Source: Bog-473 sp963719485 (GTDB lineage: Bacteria > Actinomycetota > Acidimicrobiia > Acidimicrobiales > RAAP-2). From it: 64,000 nt of DNA. The stretch's first letter is position 1, and every line of letters starts with the position of its first letter. A program made the position numbers and the translations under genes. Under the pieces are notes generated by a model, which had not been told where the DNA came from, searched no databases, and saw only the letters and a program-made list of their open reading frames with translations. The stretch is from NCBI GenBank assembly GCA_963719485.1, contig OY970387.1, positions 682,001-746,000 of the forward strand, read 5' to 3'. Shown here piece after piece: positions 9,224 to 18,279 of the stretch.

Positions 9224-9992
9224 TGACGGGATAGGTCTGGCCGGTGATCCAACCCGAGGCAGGAGAAGCCAGGAACGTGATCATTGCCGCGATGTCGCTC
9301 GGCTCACCGAACCGCCGGATGATGTATTTCGAAAGCACCTTCTTCGCTCGGTCTTCGTCGTCCATGCGTGCCGCAGTGGCGGGGGTACGGGTGCCCGCGA
9401 TGGATACAGTGTTGGCGGTGATGTTGTAGCGACCGAGTCCCCGCGCCAGAGCGCGCGTCAGTCCCGCCGCTCCAGCTTTGGCCGCAGAGTATGCCTCAAG
9501 ACCAACCTCGCCGACGCGCCCCGCCTCGCTGATGACAGTGATAAGGCGTCCGCCATTGCCGGCTTCGATTATGCCGGGAATCACGGCCCGACAAGTGTGG
9601 AGCACTCCATACAGGTTCACTCGCAGAAAGGGCTCCCACTCGGATGGATCCTTCTCCCAGAATGGCTTTCCAGTGAGTCCCTTCGGGTTGGCTCCTGCGT
9701 TGCCTGCGTTGTTAACCAAGACGTTGATGGGCTCGAAGGTCGCGGTCGCAATCGCGACCATGCGGGCGACATCGTCGCCGTCGGAGACATCGCCAGGTGC
9801 CGCCGTCGCCATTCCCCCGTCGGCAATGATCTGGGCGACGATGGCTTCGGCCCGATCCGCTACGTAGTCATTGACCACGACCCGGGCACCGTGTGAAGCG
9901 AGGTAATGAGCAGTCTCGGCACCAACACCCTGCCCAGCGCCAGTGACCAGAGCGACGCGCCCGGACAAATCCAACATTTCACGATCAGACAT
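9198..9992 (-). CDS. short-chain dehydrogenase/reductase
   Basis: A 264-residue classical SDR: TGAGQGVGAE for cofactor binding, VLVNNAGNAG, catalytic Ser in ITVISEAG, and Tyr168/Lys172 in EAYSAAKAG. It ends with the usual ITGQTYPVNGGFS. It resembles 3-hydroxyacyl-CoA or 3-oxoacyl reductases of the multifunctional-enzyme type. It overlaps the CoA ligase upstream by 8 nt and the TetR gene downstream. Confidence 0.9.
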   Translation of the reverse strand: MSDREMLDLSGRVALVTGAGQGVGAETAHYLASHGARVVVNDYVADRAEAIVAQIIADGGMATAAPGDVSDGDDVARMVAIATATFEPINVLVNNAGNAGANPKGLTGKPFWEKDPSEWEPFLRVNLYGVLHTCRAVIPGIIEAGNGGRLITVISEAGRVGEVGLEAYSAAKAGAAGLTRALARGLGRYNITANTVSIAGTRTPATAARMDDEDRAKKVLSKYIIRRFGEPSDIAAMITFLASPASGWITGQTYPVNGGFSVAV

Positions 9993-11538
9993 TGCGCTCC
10001 CGTCCGGCCCAGTAGGGCTCGCGTAATTCTGTTTTCAGGATTTTCCCCATGGGATTCGTCGGCAACGTGTCCACGAATTCGATCTGGCGGGGTTTCTTGA
10101 ACGATGCAAGGCGGCCATCAAGGAAGGCGTAGACGTCGTCCGCAGTGAGAGCGTGGCCTGGCTTGGGTATGACGAAGGCAAGTGGCTGCTCGCCGAAGTC
10201 GTCCTGAGGGACGCCGATGACCGCGCAGTTCTCAATGTCAGGGTGCTCGATGATGGCTTTTTCAATCTCGGCTGGGTAAATGTTGACCCCGCCGGCGACA
10301 ATCATGTCTTTCACTCGGTCGGTGATGAACAGGTATCCGTCCTCGTCGAGATGACCAAGGTCGCCGGTGCGGTAGTAGCCGTCCTTCACCACATCTTCAC
10401 CGAGCGCATCGCGTCCCAAGTAACCCTTGAGAACTACGGGAGTATTGACCGCAATCTCACCGGTCGTGCCGGCCGGCAGCCGGTTCCAGTCGTCGTCGAC
10501 GATGGAGACATCCACACCCTCGTAAGGCAGGCCGCTGCTCCCCGGCTTACGCATCTGGTCTCGTGGCGAAATAAAGGTGAGCATCCCAGCTTCGCTGCAG
10601 CCGTAGGTTTCCCAGAGCACGCCGGGACCGAGCCGCCCGATAACCCAATCCTTCAGCGAATGCGGAACTGGAGCGGCACCGAGTGTGAGGGAAAGCAACG
10701 AGGAGAGGTCATAGCGATCCAGAGTGTCCTCTGGCAGGGACTGCACCCGAAGGAGCATCGTCGGGACGGCGGTCCAGACCTGCACCCGATGTCTATCGAT
10801 GAGACGCAGTGCTTCCTCTGGGTCGAAGGGGTCGAGAAGCACAACCGTTCCGCCCTTCGTACATGTCCCCATCGCAACTCCGGGTCCGGCACCATGGTGA
10901 GTCGGCAGCGTCAGGAGCACGATCGCGTTCGGTGGATATGGCGGAACATTGCCAACGGATGCTCCGTAGCGCAGCAACCTGTCGATGTCGATATCTCCGG
11001 CGTTGCCGCGCGGGACCCCCTTGGGTTTGCCGGTGGTCCCCGACGTATAGAGGACCAGATTCGCCCGACGCGGGCCGAATCGCTCGACCGGCTCATTCTG
11101 GGAGATCAGGTCCTCAAGACGAGTCCCACCGTTGCCGGCCCGCTGACCGACAGTTACGAGTAGCCCTATGCCGAAGTCAGCCCATGCTGAAGCGTCCTTG
11201 TCGTCGCAGGCCAGACCCTTGGCCTCACTGTCGCGCAAGATGTAAACAGCCTCGCTTGGCGTCAGCTTCCAATTGACCGCAACCTGCTGGACACCCAGCT
11301 TCTGCAGCGCTCGCTGCACGATGAACCACGGCAAGTCGAGTCGAAACCGCATGCCGATGCGGTCGCCGGCCACGAGGCCCAATCGAGCCAGGCCCTCCGC
11401 GACGCGGTTCGCCTGGTCGTTCCAATCCCAATACGTCAGCTCTTGGTTGCCGTTGACCACGGCGACTGCGTCCGGCTTCTCCAAGGACCATTGCTCCGGC
11501 GTTCCAGCCTCGGGACTGTCCAGCATTTTCCCCTCCAA
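9985..11538 (-). CDS. acyl-CoA synthetase (AMP-forming)
   Basis: A 517-residue ANL-superfamily ligase that activates a carboxylic acid with ATP and CoA. The phosphate loop is LYTSGTTGKPKGVPRG; further core motifs are TYGCSEAG, YRTGDLGHLDEDGYLF and DRVKDMIVAGGVNIYPAE. The catalytic Lys is in NPMGKILKTEL. It is the first gene of the leftward operon. A start a few residues in (MLDSPEAG) is equally possible. The substrate is unknown. Confidence 0.92.
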   Translation of the reverse strand: MEGKMLDSPEAGTPEQWSLEKPDAVAVVNGNQELTYWDWNDQANRVAEGLARLGLVAGDRIGMRFRLDLPWFIVQRALQKLGVQQVAVNWKLTPSEAVYILRDSEAKGLACDDKDASAWADFGIGLLVTVGQRAGNGGTRLEDLISQNEPVERFGPRRANLVLYTSGTTGKPKGVPRGNAGDIDIDRLLRYGASVGNVPPYPPNAIVLLTLPTHHGAGPGVAMGTCTKGGTVVLLDPFDPEEALRLIDRHRVQVWTAVPTMLLRVQSLPEDTLDRYDLSSLLSLTLGAAPVPHSLKDWVIGRLGPGVLWETYGCSEAGMLTFISPRDQMRKPGSSGLPYEGVDVSIVDDDWNRLPAGTTGEIAVNTPVVLKGYLGRDALGEDVVKDGYYRTGDLGHLDEDGYLFITDRVKDMIVAGGVNIYPAEIEKAIIEHPDIENCAVIGVPQDDFGEQPLAFVIPKPGHALTADDVYAFLDGRLASFKKPRQIEFVDTLPTNPMGKILKTELREPYWAGRERNV

Positions 11539-11560
11539 CAGACGTCGCTAGTAGGACTGG

Positions 11561-11585
11561 GTTACAGTAACTTGCTAAGTACTTA
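11561..11585. promoter_or_regulatory. divergent intergenic palindromes (candidate operator)
   Basis: In the 75-nt gap between two divergent operons there is a perfect GTTACAGTAAC palindrome (11561-11571) followed four bases later by a perfect TAAGTACTTA (11576-11585). The position suits a repressor acting on both operons, most simply the TetR protein encoded at 8531-9223. Confidence 0.5.
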
Positions 11586-11613
11586 TCACGTAACTCTACC
11601 GAAGGGAGCGCTG

Positions 11614-12006
11614 GTGCGCACTGCGGCACACCCGGGTCTCTACGACCCAAACGAGGAACCCCCGGCTCTGCACGGCATGCGCTGCGAACAGTGCGGCACG
11701 ACGTTCTTCCCTCCCTTTGGGATCGGCTGCGAGGTCTGTGGTGCGCCCGAATCAGCGCTGCAGGCTGCACAATTGGTCGCTGCCGGGGTCCTGTACTCCG
11801 TGGCGACCGTCCACCACTACTCAGGAGTGGACATTGCCGTGCCGTTCACCATGGCTGAGGTCCTCCTCGACGACGGACCTCTCATCCTGGCCACCCTGGT
11901 CGACGAGGTGGACGCCAGCTCGATCGGTATTCGCATGCACGGGGAGTGGGCGGAGGTCGACGGGGACGAGATGTTCGAACTCCGCTTTTCGGTCCCAGCC
12001 TCGTGA
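11614..12006 (+). CDS. DUF35 zinc-ribbon/OB-fold protein, thiolase partner
   Basis: A 130-residue DUF35 protein. The rubredoxin-like zinc ribbon is CEQCG (about 23-27) and CEVCG (about 38-42), followed by an OB-fold (LYSVATVHHYSGVDIAVPF). The GTG at 14 nt after a GAAGGGAG ribosome-binding site is the start, because upstream codons fall in the promoter. Proteins of this type bind a non-condensing thiolase homologue (as ChsH2-DUF35 with Ltp2) and form an acyl-CoA retro-aldolase. The thiolase-like gene follows with a GTGA overlap. Confidence 0.85.
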   Translation: MRTAAHPGLYDPNEEPPALHGMRCEQCGTTFFPPFGIGCEVCGAPESALQAAQLVAAGVLYSVATVHHYSGVDIAVPFTMAEVLLDDGPLILATLVDEVDASSIGIRMHGEWAEVDGDEMFELRFSVPAS

Positions 12007-13151
12007 GCCTGAAACTGCACGACCTCAGGCCCGTCCACGTGCTGGGTATCGGACTCCACCAATACCAGAAACCGAGCACAACGCCCTACACCGCGCTGGG
12101 CGTGACCGCCGTTCGAGCAGCACTGGCGGACGCGGGTCTCGAGTGGAGTCAAGTGGAAGTTGCCTACACCGGCACGGCGACAACCGCGATGGGCCTCTCC
12201 CGGCTCATGTACCGCCATTTGGGCGCTACCGGCATTCCGACCGCTCAAGTGGAGAACGCCTCCGCCTCGGGCTCAACCGCTTTTCGACAAGCATGCTTCG
12301 AAGTCGCGGCCGGCCTCGCGGACGTCGCGATTGCGGTTGGTGTGGACAAGCCGCTGCACTACAGCTCGCCGCACCGCGCCGCCGGGCTCAACGATCTCGC
12401 CGGAAGCCGCGTCGCCCCAACCACACACTTTGCGCTGCTGGCCAACCGCTACATCTACGAATACCAGGCTACGCCAGACCAATTCGGTCTTGTGGCCGTG
12501 AAGAACAGTCGCAACGGGTCGTTGAATCCAAATGCGCAGCGCCAGAAGGCGAGGACACTCGACGAGGTCATGGCTCCTCCACAAATCAGTGGGCCGCTTA
12601 CCCGGCTGCAGTGCTGCCCCATCGGCGAAGGAGCCGCGGCGGCGATCGTGGTCTCCGACGAGGCCATTCGGCGCTACGGCCTGGACAGTGCTCGGGCGGT
12701 GCGCGTGCTCGCCTCGGCCTCGCGCTCGGAGACCGTCTATCGCAATGAGAATCACGACGCCGCCCTCACCCGCGAAACCACCGACGAGGCCCTGACCGAG
12801 GCTAGCGTGACAGTCGCCGATCTCGACGTCATCGAGCTGCACGACGCCTTCACCGTGGAAGAACTCTTCTACGTCGAAGCGATGGGCATCTGTCCAGAAG
12901 GCCGTGCGGCAGACGCACTCGAAGCTGGCGAGTTCGATATCGGTGGGCGGGTGGCAGTTAGCCCCTCTGGCGGCCTGCTCTCCATGGGGCATCCCATCGG
13001 GCCGACCGGCGTTGGCCAAATCTGCGAACTTGCTACACAACTCCGGGGCGAAGCGGGCTCACGCCAACACGCAGACGCTCGCACAGGCCTGGCTCACATG
13101 GTGGGAGTCGGCGCAGTCTGCCTCGTGCATATTCTCGGCGCACCCGCGTAA
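12003..13151 (+). CDS. thiolase-like (Ltp2-type) protein, probable acyl-CoA aldolase subunit
   Basis: A 382-residue thiolase-superfamily protein of the SCP-x/lipid-transfer group. In true thiolases the nucleophilic Cys sits three residues before GSTA; here the segment is VENASASGSTA, with Ser87 at that place. The C-terminal GHPIGPTG and ELHDAFTVEELF are kept. Loss of the Cys and coupling to a DUF35 gene point to a retro-aldolase that splits a 3-hydroxyacyl-CoA rather than a thiolase. The start GTG at 12003 overlaps the DUF35 stop. Confidence 0.87.
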   Translation: MSLKLHDLRPVHVLGIGLHQYQKPSTTPYTALGVTAVRAALADAGLEWSQVEVAYTGTATTAMGLSRLMYRHLGATGIPTAQVENASASGSTAFRQACFEVAAGLADVAIAVGVDKPLHYSSPHRAAGLNDLAGSRVAPTTHFALLANRYIYEYQATPDQFGLVAVKNSRNGSLNPNAQRQKARTLDEVMAPPQISGPLTRLQCCPIGEGAAAAIVVSDEAIRRYGLDSARAVRVLASASRSETVYRNENHDAALTRETTDEALTEASVTVADLDVIELHDAFTVEELFYVEAMGICPEGRAADALEAGEFDIGGRVAVSPSGGLLSMGHPIGPTGVGQICELATQLRGEAGSRQHADARTGLAHMVGVGAVCLVHILGAPA

Positions 13152-13166
13152 GTCACCAGGATCGGG

Positions 13167-14219
13167 ATGACGAAGCTCGGAAACTACATTCGGTGGCAGG
13201 ATCGAAAAATCGAGATCCCGATCGAGCGAATCCGGCTCTGTGAAGAATGGGGGTACGACGCCCTCTTCATGGGCGAGGGCCTCGGCCACGATGCCTTCTC
13301 CGTACTCGGGTACTGCGCGGCGATCACCAAGAGGGTCACCCTCGGTACGGCTATCGCACAGATTCCCGCTCGGCTGCCTGTCGCCATGGCCTGCAGCGCA
13401 GAGACGCTCACGCACCTCGTCGGGCCGGATCGGGACATCATGCTCGGCATCGGGACCAGCGCCGAGATCATCGCCGAAGGGTTCTACGGGGCTTCGTTCG
13501 GTCGGCCGCTCGCGCGCTTGCGTGACTATGTCGCCATCGTCCGAGCGGCGTGCTCAGGAGAGGCGGTTGACCTTCAGCGAGAAACAATGTCCGTTCCGTA
13601 CCGTGGCACCGATGCAGCCGGCATGCCGGCGATCCCTATGGGCATCGACACCCGCTCAGACATTCCGCTCTATCTCGCCGCCGCCGGCCCACAGACAATC
13701 AGCCTCGCCGCTGAGATTTTCGACGGGTGGTACCCAATGCCATCGGTTTATTCGCCGACAACGATGCACCGGTACCAACCGCTACTCGAGGCAGGGTTCG
13801 CACGATCACAGCTGAAGCGCACCATGTCCGATCTCGACATCTGGGTGCACCTCGACGTGCTCGTCAACGACGATCTCGATGAAGCCATGCTCGAGGCGAA
13901 GCGGTTTGTCGTGCGCTATTGGGGTGAATACAAAGATCAACTCACGTTCCTCGGGTATGAAGACGAGGCGTCGCTCGTCGACCGGGCCTTGCGGGAGGGG
14001 AGAAGCGAAGAGGCCATTCGCCACGTGCCTGACACATATGTCGATGATGGCTGGCTTCTAGGCCCTCTCTCTCGCATTCGGGAACGGATGCACCCCTGGC
14101 TCGACTGCGGGCTCGGGGGTCTGATCATTCGAAGCGGTTCTCGTCTTCCGGAGACTCCGGAGCCGGAGAGCATCGACGTGTATCGCGCCATCGCGGAGGA
14201 GGCGGGCAAGTTCGCCTGA
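13167..14219 (+). CDS. LLM-class F420-dependent oxidoreductase
   Basis: A 350-residue luciferase-like monooxygenase family protein with the TIM-barrel pattern (VTLGTAIAQIPARLPVAMA, MLGIGTSAEIIAEGFYG, RPLARLRDYVAIVR, IPLYLAAAGPQTISLAAE, IFDGWYP). It is likely to use F420 or FMN to reduce or oxidise a CoA-bound intermediate. It is 15 nt behind the thiolase-like gene, in the same operon. Confidence 0.87.
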   Translation: MTKLGNYIRWQDRKIEIPIERIRLCEEWGYDALFMGEGLGHDAFSVLGYCAAITKRVTLGTAIAQIPARLPVAMACSAETLTHLVGPDRDIMLGIGTSAEIIAEGFYGASFGRPLARLRDYVAIVRAACSGEAVDLQRETMSVPYRGTDAAGMPAIPMGIDTRSDIPLYLAAAGPQTISLAAEIFDGWYPMPSVYSPTTMHRYQPLLEAGFARSQLKRTMSDLDIWVHLDVLVNDDLDEAMLEAKRFVVRYWGEYKDQLTFLGYEDEASLVDRALREGRSEEAIRHVPDTYVDDGWLLGPLSRIRERMHPWLDCGLGGLIIRSGSRLPETPEPESIDVYRAIAEEAGKFA

Positions 14220-14328
14220 CGACGGCAAGGGCCCCAGCCGCGGTCGATTGGGGCGTAATAGGTGGGTGCCTTTCTGACGGTGCCATGGGAGTGAAGGCCC
14301 TGGTTCGTGCCTCCAAAACTCATTAATC

Positions 14329-14357
14329 TATAATACATTCAGAAGATCTAGATGATT
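14329..14357 (+). promoter_or_regulatory. promoter -10 and TCTAGA element before the nitronate-monooxygenase-like gene
   Basis: A TATAAT at 14329-14334 is followed by AGATCTAGATGATT (14344-14357) around the expected transcription start. A GATGAGGAGG ribosome-binding site and the ATG at 14374 come next. The -35 is weak, which fits an activated or repressed promoter. Confidence 0.5.
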
Positions 14358-14373
14358 CTGATGAGGAGGTCCC

Positions 14374-15489
14374 ATGCGGACGAAGTTCACCCAGATGGCC
14401 GGCTGCGAATTTCCGATCGTCGCCTTCAGCCATTGCCGGGATGTGGTCGCTGCAGTTACCAACGCAGGCGGCTTCGGAATGCTCGGGGCCGCGAGCTACG
14501 ACCCCGGCCAGCTCGAGATCGAGCTCAAGTGGCTCGACGATCATTGCCGCGGGAAGGCCTACGGTATCGACGTCCTCATCCCAATCAAGTTCAACGCGAC
14601 CCCGTCGGAGTCCGATGGCGGCATCCCAGATGCACACCAAGCATTCGTGCAGAACTTGATGCAGAAGTACGGCGTCCCGGAGCTCCCGCCAGACGAGCAA
14701 AAGGCCATTGTGGAACGCCAGCGCAATGCGGCATTGCTTGTAGAACAGGCATCGGAGCTCTGGGACGTAGCTGCCGCCCACAACGTAAAGGTGTACGCCG
14801 CCGCCCTCGGAACGCCCCCGCCTCATCTGGTCGAGCGGGCCCACGACCAGGGAGCGGTGGTAGGTGCTCTTGTCGGCGCAGTGGCGCACGCGGAACGCCA
14901 GAAGGCAGCGGGAGTCGATTTCGTCGTTGCTCAGGGGACCGAAGCCGGCGGTCACTGCGGCGAGATTTCCACCATGGTTCTCGTACCCGACGTAGTCGAC
15001 GTCATGGGAAACATTCCGGTGTTGGCCGCTGGCGGGATCGCGTGTGGACGCCAGATGGCGGCGGCCATGGCCCTCGGCGCCGCCGGCGTCTGGACGGGCT
15101 CGGTGTGGCTCACGACCAACGAGGCGGAGACCCATCCAGTGGTGAAGGATAAATTTCTGGCTGCCTCGGCCAACGGTACCGTCCGCTCGCCATCGAGCAC
15201 CGGAAAGCTGGCCCGACAGCTGCGGTCTGCATGGACCGACGAATGGTCCGATCCCGACAATCCCAAGCCGCTCGGCATGCCCCAGCACGGTGCTCTGATC
15301 GCCGAAGCCAAGGCCCGCATCAACCGCTCAGCAGACCGCAACGAAGGATCCAAACAACTGGCCAACTACTTCGTGGGCCAGGTGGTCGGTCGTATGAACG
15401 AGGTCAAGAGCTCTCGTCAGGTCATTGAGGAGATGGTCACGGAGTACATCGATGCCATGGAACGCCTCGAGCGCGTCAATGCTGGCTAG
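14374..15489 (+). CDS. nitronate monooxygenase-like (NPD) FMN flavoprotein
   Basis: A 371-residue FMN TIM-barrel protein of the 2-nitropropane dioxygenase/nitronate monooxygenase family. Motifs are FPIVAFSHCRDVVAAVTNAG, GGFGMLGAASY, DFVVAQGTEAGGHCG and IPVLAAGGIACGRQMAAA (phosphate-binding loop). Actinobacterial members often act on other substrates, including enoyl-CoA-like ones, so the nitronate activity is not certain. It is a single-gene unit with its own promoter. Confidence 0.87.
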   Translation: MRTKFTQMAGCEFPIVAFSHCRDVVAAVTNAGGFGMLGAASYDPGQLEIELKWLDDHCRGKAYGIDVLIPIKFNATPSESDGGIPDAHQAFVQNLMQKYGVPELPPDEQKAIVERQRNAALLVEQASELWDVAAAHNVKVYAAALGTPPPHLVERAHDQGAVVGALVGAVAHAERQKAAGVDFVVAQGTEAGGHCGEISTMVLVPDVVDVMGNIPVLAAGGIACGRQMAAAMALGAAGVWTGSVWLTTNEAETHPVVKDKFLAASANGTVRSPSSTGKLARQLRSAWTDEWSDPDNPKPLGMPQHGALIAEAKARINRSADRNEGSKQLANYFVGQVVGRMNEVKSSRQVIEEMVTEYIDAMERLERVNAG

Positions 15490-15842
15490 ACGGGCTAGTC
15501 GGGGCTTGCCCGGTGAATGATTAACATCTAGACTATCTAAAGGTTGCGGGATACCCGCACCGGTAGTCGCACGTCACCAGGGGGCCTTAGGCCGCATGGT
15601 ACGGGCGGCCCGCCCGCTCCATCCCTATTCCCCAAGGGGTGACCCCCCGCCCCGAGGGGTGGGGCGGGTTTGCTCGACTCCTTCGAACTCCAGGATTCAA
15701 ACGATGTCCGCCGAAACTGCGCCTGAGCTGAAACACGCCGGGGTGTTCGAGAACACGTTTGCCGCGGATGAAAACACACTAGCGTGTATACAGTAAAGAT
15801 GAATTATATCGCTCTGATCAAAGATGCCTTACCGCCGCGGAG
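15490..15842. other. intergenic region between nitronate-monooxygenase-like and FadR-type genes
   Basis: No gene is evident. It holds a TCTAGA element (ACATCTAGACTATCTAA at 15524-15540), a GC-rich terminator-like hairpin at 15646-15668, and an AT-rich stretch with ACACTAGCGTGT (15778-15789) that probably contains the regulator's promoter. Confidence 0.5.
15646..15670 (+). terminator. GC-rich hairpin, possible terminator
   Basis: CCCGCCCC (15646-15653), a 7-nt loop and GGGGCGGG (15661-15668) form a perfect 8-bp stem, followed by TTT. The T-run is short, so termination strength is uncertain. It is 157 nt after the upstream stop. Confidence 0.45.
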
Positions 15843-16676
15843 TTGGCGCCACGGGTATCGCAAGTCGGGCGGTGTTTCTCGGTGACCGCGCCCGATCGAA
15901 ACTTGCAACGGCGAACTCGTTCGATGCCTCAGATGCTGGCGGACGACATTCGCAGGAGGCTGGTGGCAGGCGAGCTGGTACCCGGCGAACCGCTTTCGCC
16001 TGAGCGGGAACTCATGGAGACCTATGGGGTGTCCCGTCCAACCCTTCGCGAGGCCGTCCGCATCTTGGAAGCGGAGTCGATCGTTGAGTCCGTGCGAGGG
16101 CCGAAGGGTGGCGTGATTATGCGCGCGCCGAACCCCACCGTGGTGATCCGCCAAGTGGGCGTGCTGCTTCAGCTTTCCGGCGCCACCTTTAATGATGTCT
16201 ATGCGGCCCGAGCCGCAATTGAGATCGCGGCCGTGCGAACGCTGGCAGAGCACGGGAACCCCGACGACCTGATAGCCCTCCAAGAGGTGATAATGGAGGC
16301 CCGAGCTTGTGCAAGCTCCACCAGCCCTGAGGACTTCGGCCGGGTCGCCGGCCGCTTCCATCGGACACTGGTACATGAGTCCCTCAACGTGACGATGGCC
16401 TTTATCGTCGACATGTTGGGCAGCCTGACGGACGCCTCGTACACTCGACAGGTTGCCGGCCTGAATCCGGGGCCACGTGAGACGCAGATAATGACGGCCA
16501 TACGTTCGTGGACCAAATTGACCAGACTGATCGAAACTGGAGACGCAGATGCAACCGAGGCACACTGGAAAAGGCATCTCGCCACTGTGGCTGTAAGCCT
16601 CGACAATGCGGGCCGACCTCTGGCGGCCGAGGTCCTCCCAGCCGAGTTCATTCCGAGAAGCGACGGTCACCTCTAG
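15843..16676 (+). CDS. FadR-type GntR-family regulator (FCD domain)
   Basis: A GntR-family repressor of 277 residues from the first ATG; a GTG at 15882 (VTAPDRN) is a shorter alternative. The winged helix-turn-helix includes ADDIRRRLVAGELVPGEPL and YGVSRPTLREAVRILEAE. The FCD domain shows the metal-site pattern FHRTLVHES and EAHWKRHL. Such proteins respond to acyl-CoAs or organic acids. It is monocistronic among catabolic operons and is one candidate for binding the recurrent TCTAGA element. Confidence 0.88.
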   Translation: MAPRVSQVGRCFSVTAPDRNLQRRTRSMPQMLADDIRRRLVAGELVPGEPLSPERELMETYGVSRPTLREAVRILEAESIVESVRGPKGGVIMRAPNPTVVIRQVGVLLQLSGATFNDVYAARAAIEIAAVRTLAEHGNPDDLIALQEVIMEARACASSTSPEDFGRVAGRFHRTLVHESLNVTMAFIVDMLGSLTDASYTRQVAGLNPGPRETQIMTAIRSWTKLTRLIETGDADATEAHWKRHLATVAVSLDNAGRPLAAEVLPAEFIPRSDGHL

Positions 16677-16739
16677 CCGTTGCCGGGCGCTTTCGTGCCA
16701 CGAAGCCTTCGTATTTGTTGCCATGGCACGCAAGCGTCT

Positions 16740-18279
16740 TTATGCGTTCAGCTTCCGGCGGTCCAGCTCCTCTTGCAGCAACGAGACAATGAATCTACGG
16801 TCTCGCTTCAACATCGGATTGAGCGGCATGCTGCCATGACTGCTCACCAAAACCGGCGCCATATACGGTGCCAACTTCCTCCGCACTGCAGCGATAAGTT
16901 CTGCTTCATCCGGCGGCTCAGATGCATCGGTAATGACCAGGGCCGCCGGCACCTCACCTAACCGCTCATCGGGTAAACCCACAACGCAAGCCTCCTGTAC
17001 CAGTGGATGCTCCAAAAGTGCAGCCTCCACCTCCAGCAGGTGAACCTTGAAACCACCTCGAATGATGACATCGTCGCCACGCCCAAGGATCCAAACGAAC
17101 CCGTCCTCGTCGACGCGAGCCAGATCGTTCGTGGCCACCCATCCCGCCGGTACACCCTGTACTCGATAGGGTGAATCCACCTCGAGGTTGCCCACTGCAT
17201 TCGGTCCCAGCACCGTCCCCGAAGCGCTGTCCACAACGCGCAGCTTGACTCCTGGTATCGCCAGTCCAACGCTGCCGCGCTTCATGGCTCCCCACTTCTT
17301 CGAACGAGTCACCGGGCCAGCCCGTGACCGCGCCGAGGAATTCGGTCGCTCCGTACCCCTGGATGATCGGAATTCCATATGTCGCCTCGAACTCGTCAGC
17401 GAGCTCCATCGACAGAGGGGCCGAGGCGGTGTAGATGAGCTTGACGCTGGCCAGCCACTCCGGCGGAATCTTGGCGTCGAGGACCATCCGCAGCACCGCC
17501 GGCGGTGCACCGGCACGTCGCGGACGATGGTCGCGGATGAGACCTGCCCACTCGACCACGTCCAGCTTGTCTATGAGCGCTATCGGTCGGCCCGAGAACA
17601 AGGTTGCGGCAATAGATCGGGCTCCGCCGATGCTGAAGAGCGGAAGGACATTGATCATGACCCCGCGACCAGCAGACGGATCGCGAGGGATTCCTACAGG
17701 TGCCAGGTCCTCCCATGAAATGGCGAAGCGCTTGGGCTTACCCGTCGTTCCGCTCGTGGCGATCCGGACAGCGTGGCTCTCCGTCGATGTGGTGTCGATC
17801 GGAATCACAGCGGGAGGTGGTCGATACAGCGCAATCGGCTGCTCCAAATCAGACCGCAACTCGACACAAATGGCATTTCGACAGGCGTCCGAAAGGCCCG
17901 GGCGCGCCCAGTCGTCACTATCGGCTATCACGATCGCCGGTGCGAGATCAACAATTTCAGCGATGATTGCTTCGTCTGGTCCAAGTGGCGACATAAGCGT
18001 CACACATCGACCTTGGGCCCATAGCGCCATGGTGGAGGCAACGCTGTTCGGCCGTTGCCGCAGGATGAGAACAGTGGAGACGACGGAGTCGGTTTGGGCC
18101 AGGGCCTGCCTGAGGAACGCATCAATCTGTCCGACATAGCCCCACGAGTACTTCTCCCCCTGGTAGAGCGCGGCCGAATCATCACTGAATTCAGTGACCA
18201 ATCGTGCCAAGCGTGCTTCGTACGCACTCATCGGGGTACCGGACAGCGCTGCTCCCGGCGTGCTCGCCCCGCTGATCAC
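16740..18279 (-). pseudogene. acyl-CoA synthetase (AMP-forming), frameshifted
   Basis: An ANL-superfamily ligase. The N-terminal frame has IATSGTTGKPKRFAISWEDL (phosphate loop) and IIQGYGATEFLGAVTGWPG. The C-terminal frame has WGAMKRGSVGLAIPGVKL, ARVDEDGFVWILGRGDDVI and IRGGFKVHLLEVEAALLEH, and it ends at EELDRRKLNA with a Lys in LNPMLKRDRRF at the usual catalytic place. The frames switch at about 17294-17302 (GAAGAAGTGGGG), consistent with one extra base. Otherwise it is complete at about 512 residues. The GTG at 18279 overlaps the upstream dehydrogenase stop (GTGA); an internal ATG at 18231 is an alternative. Confidence 0.78.

Noticed and set aside
15646..15668. The GC hairpin as a riboswitch
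   Set aside because: It is a simple stem-loop with a short T-run and no conserved aptamer around it; a terminator is the simpler reading.
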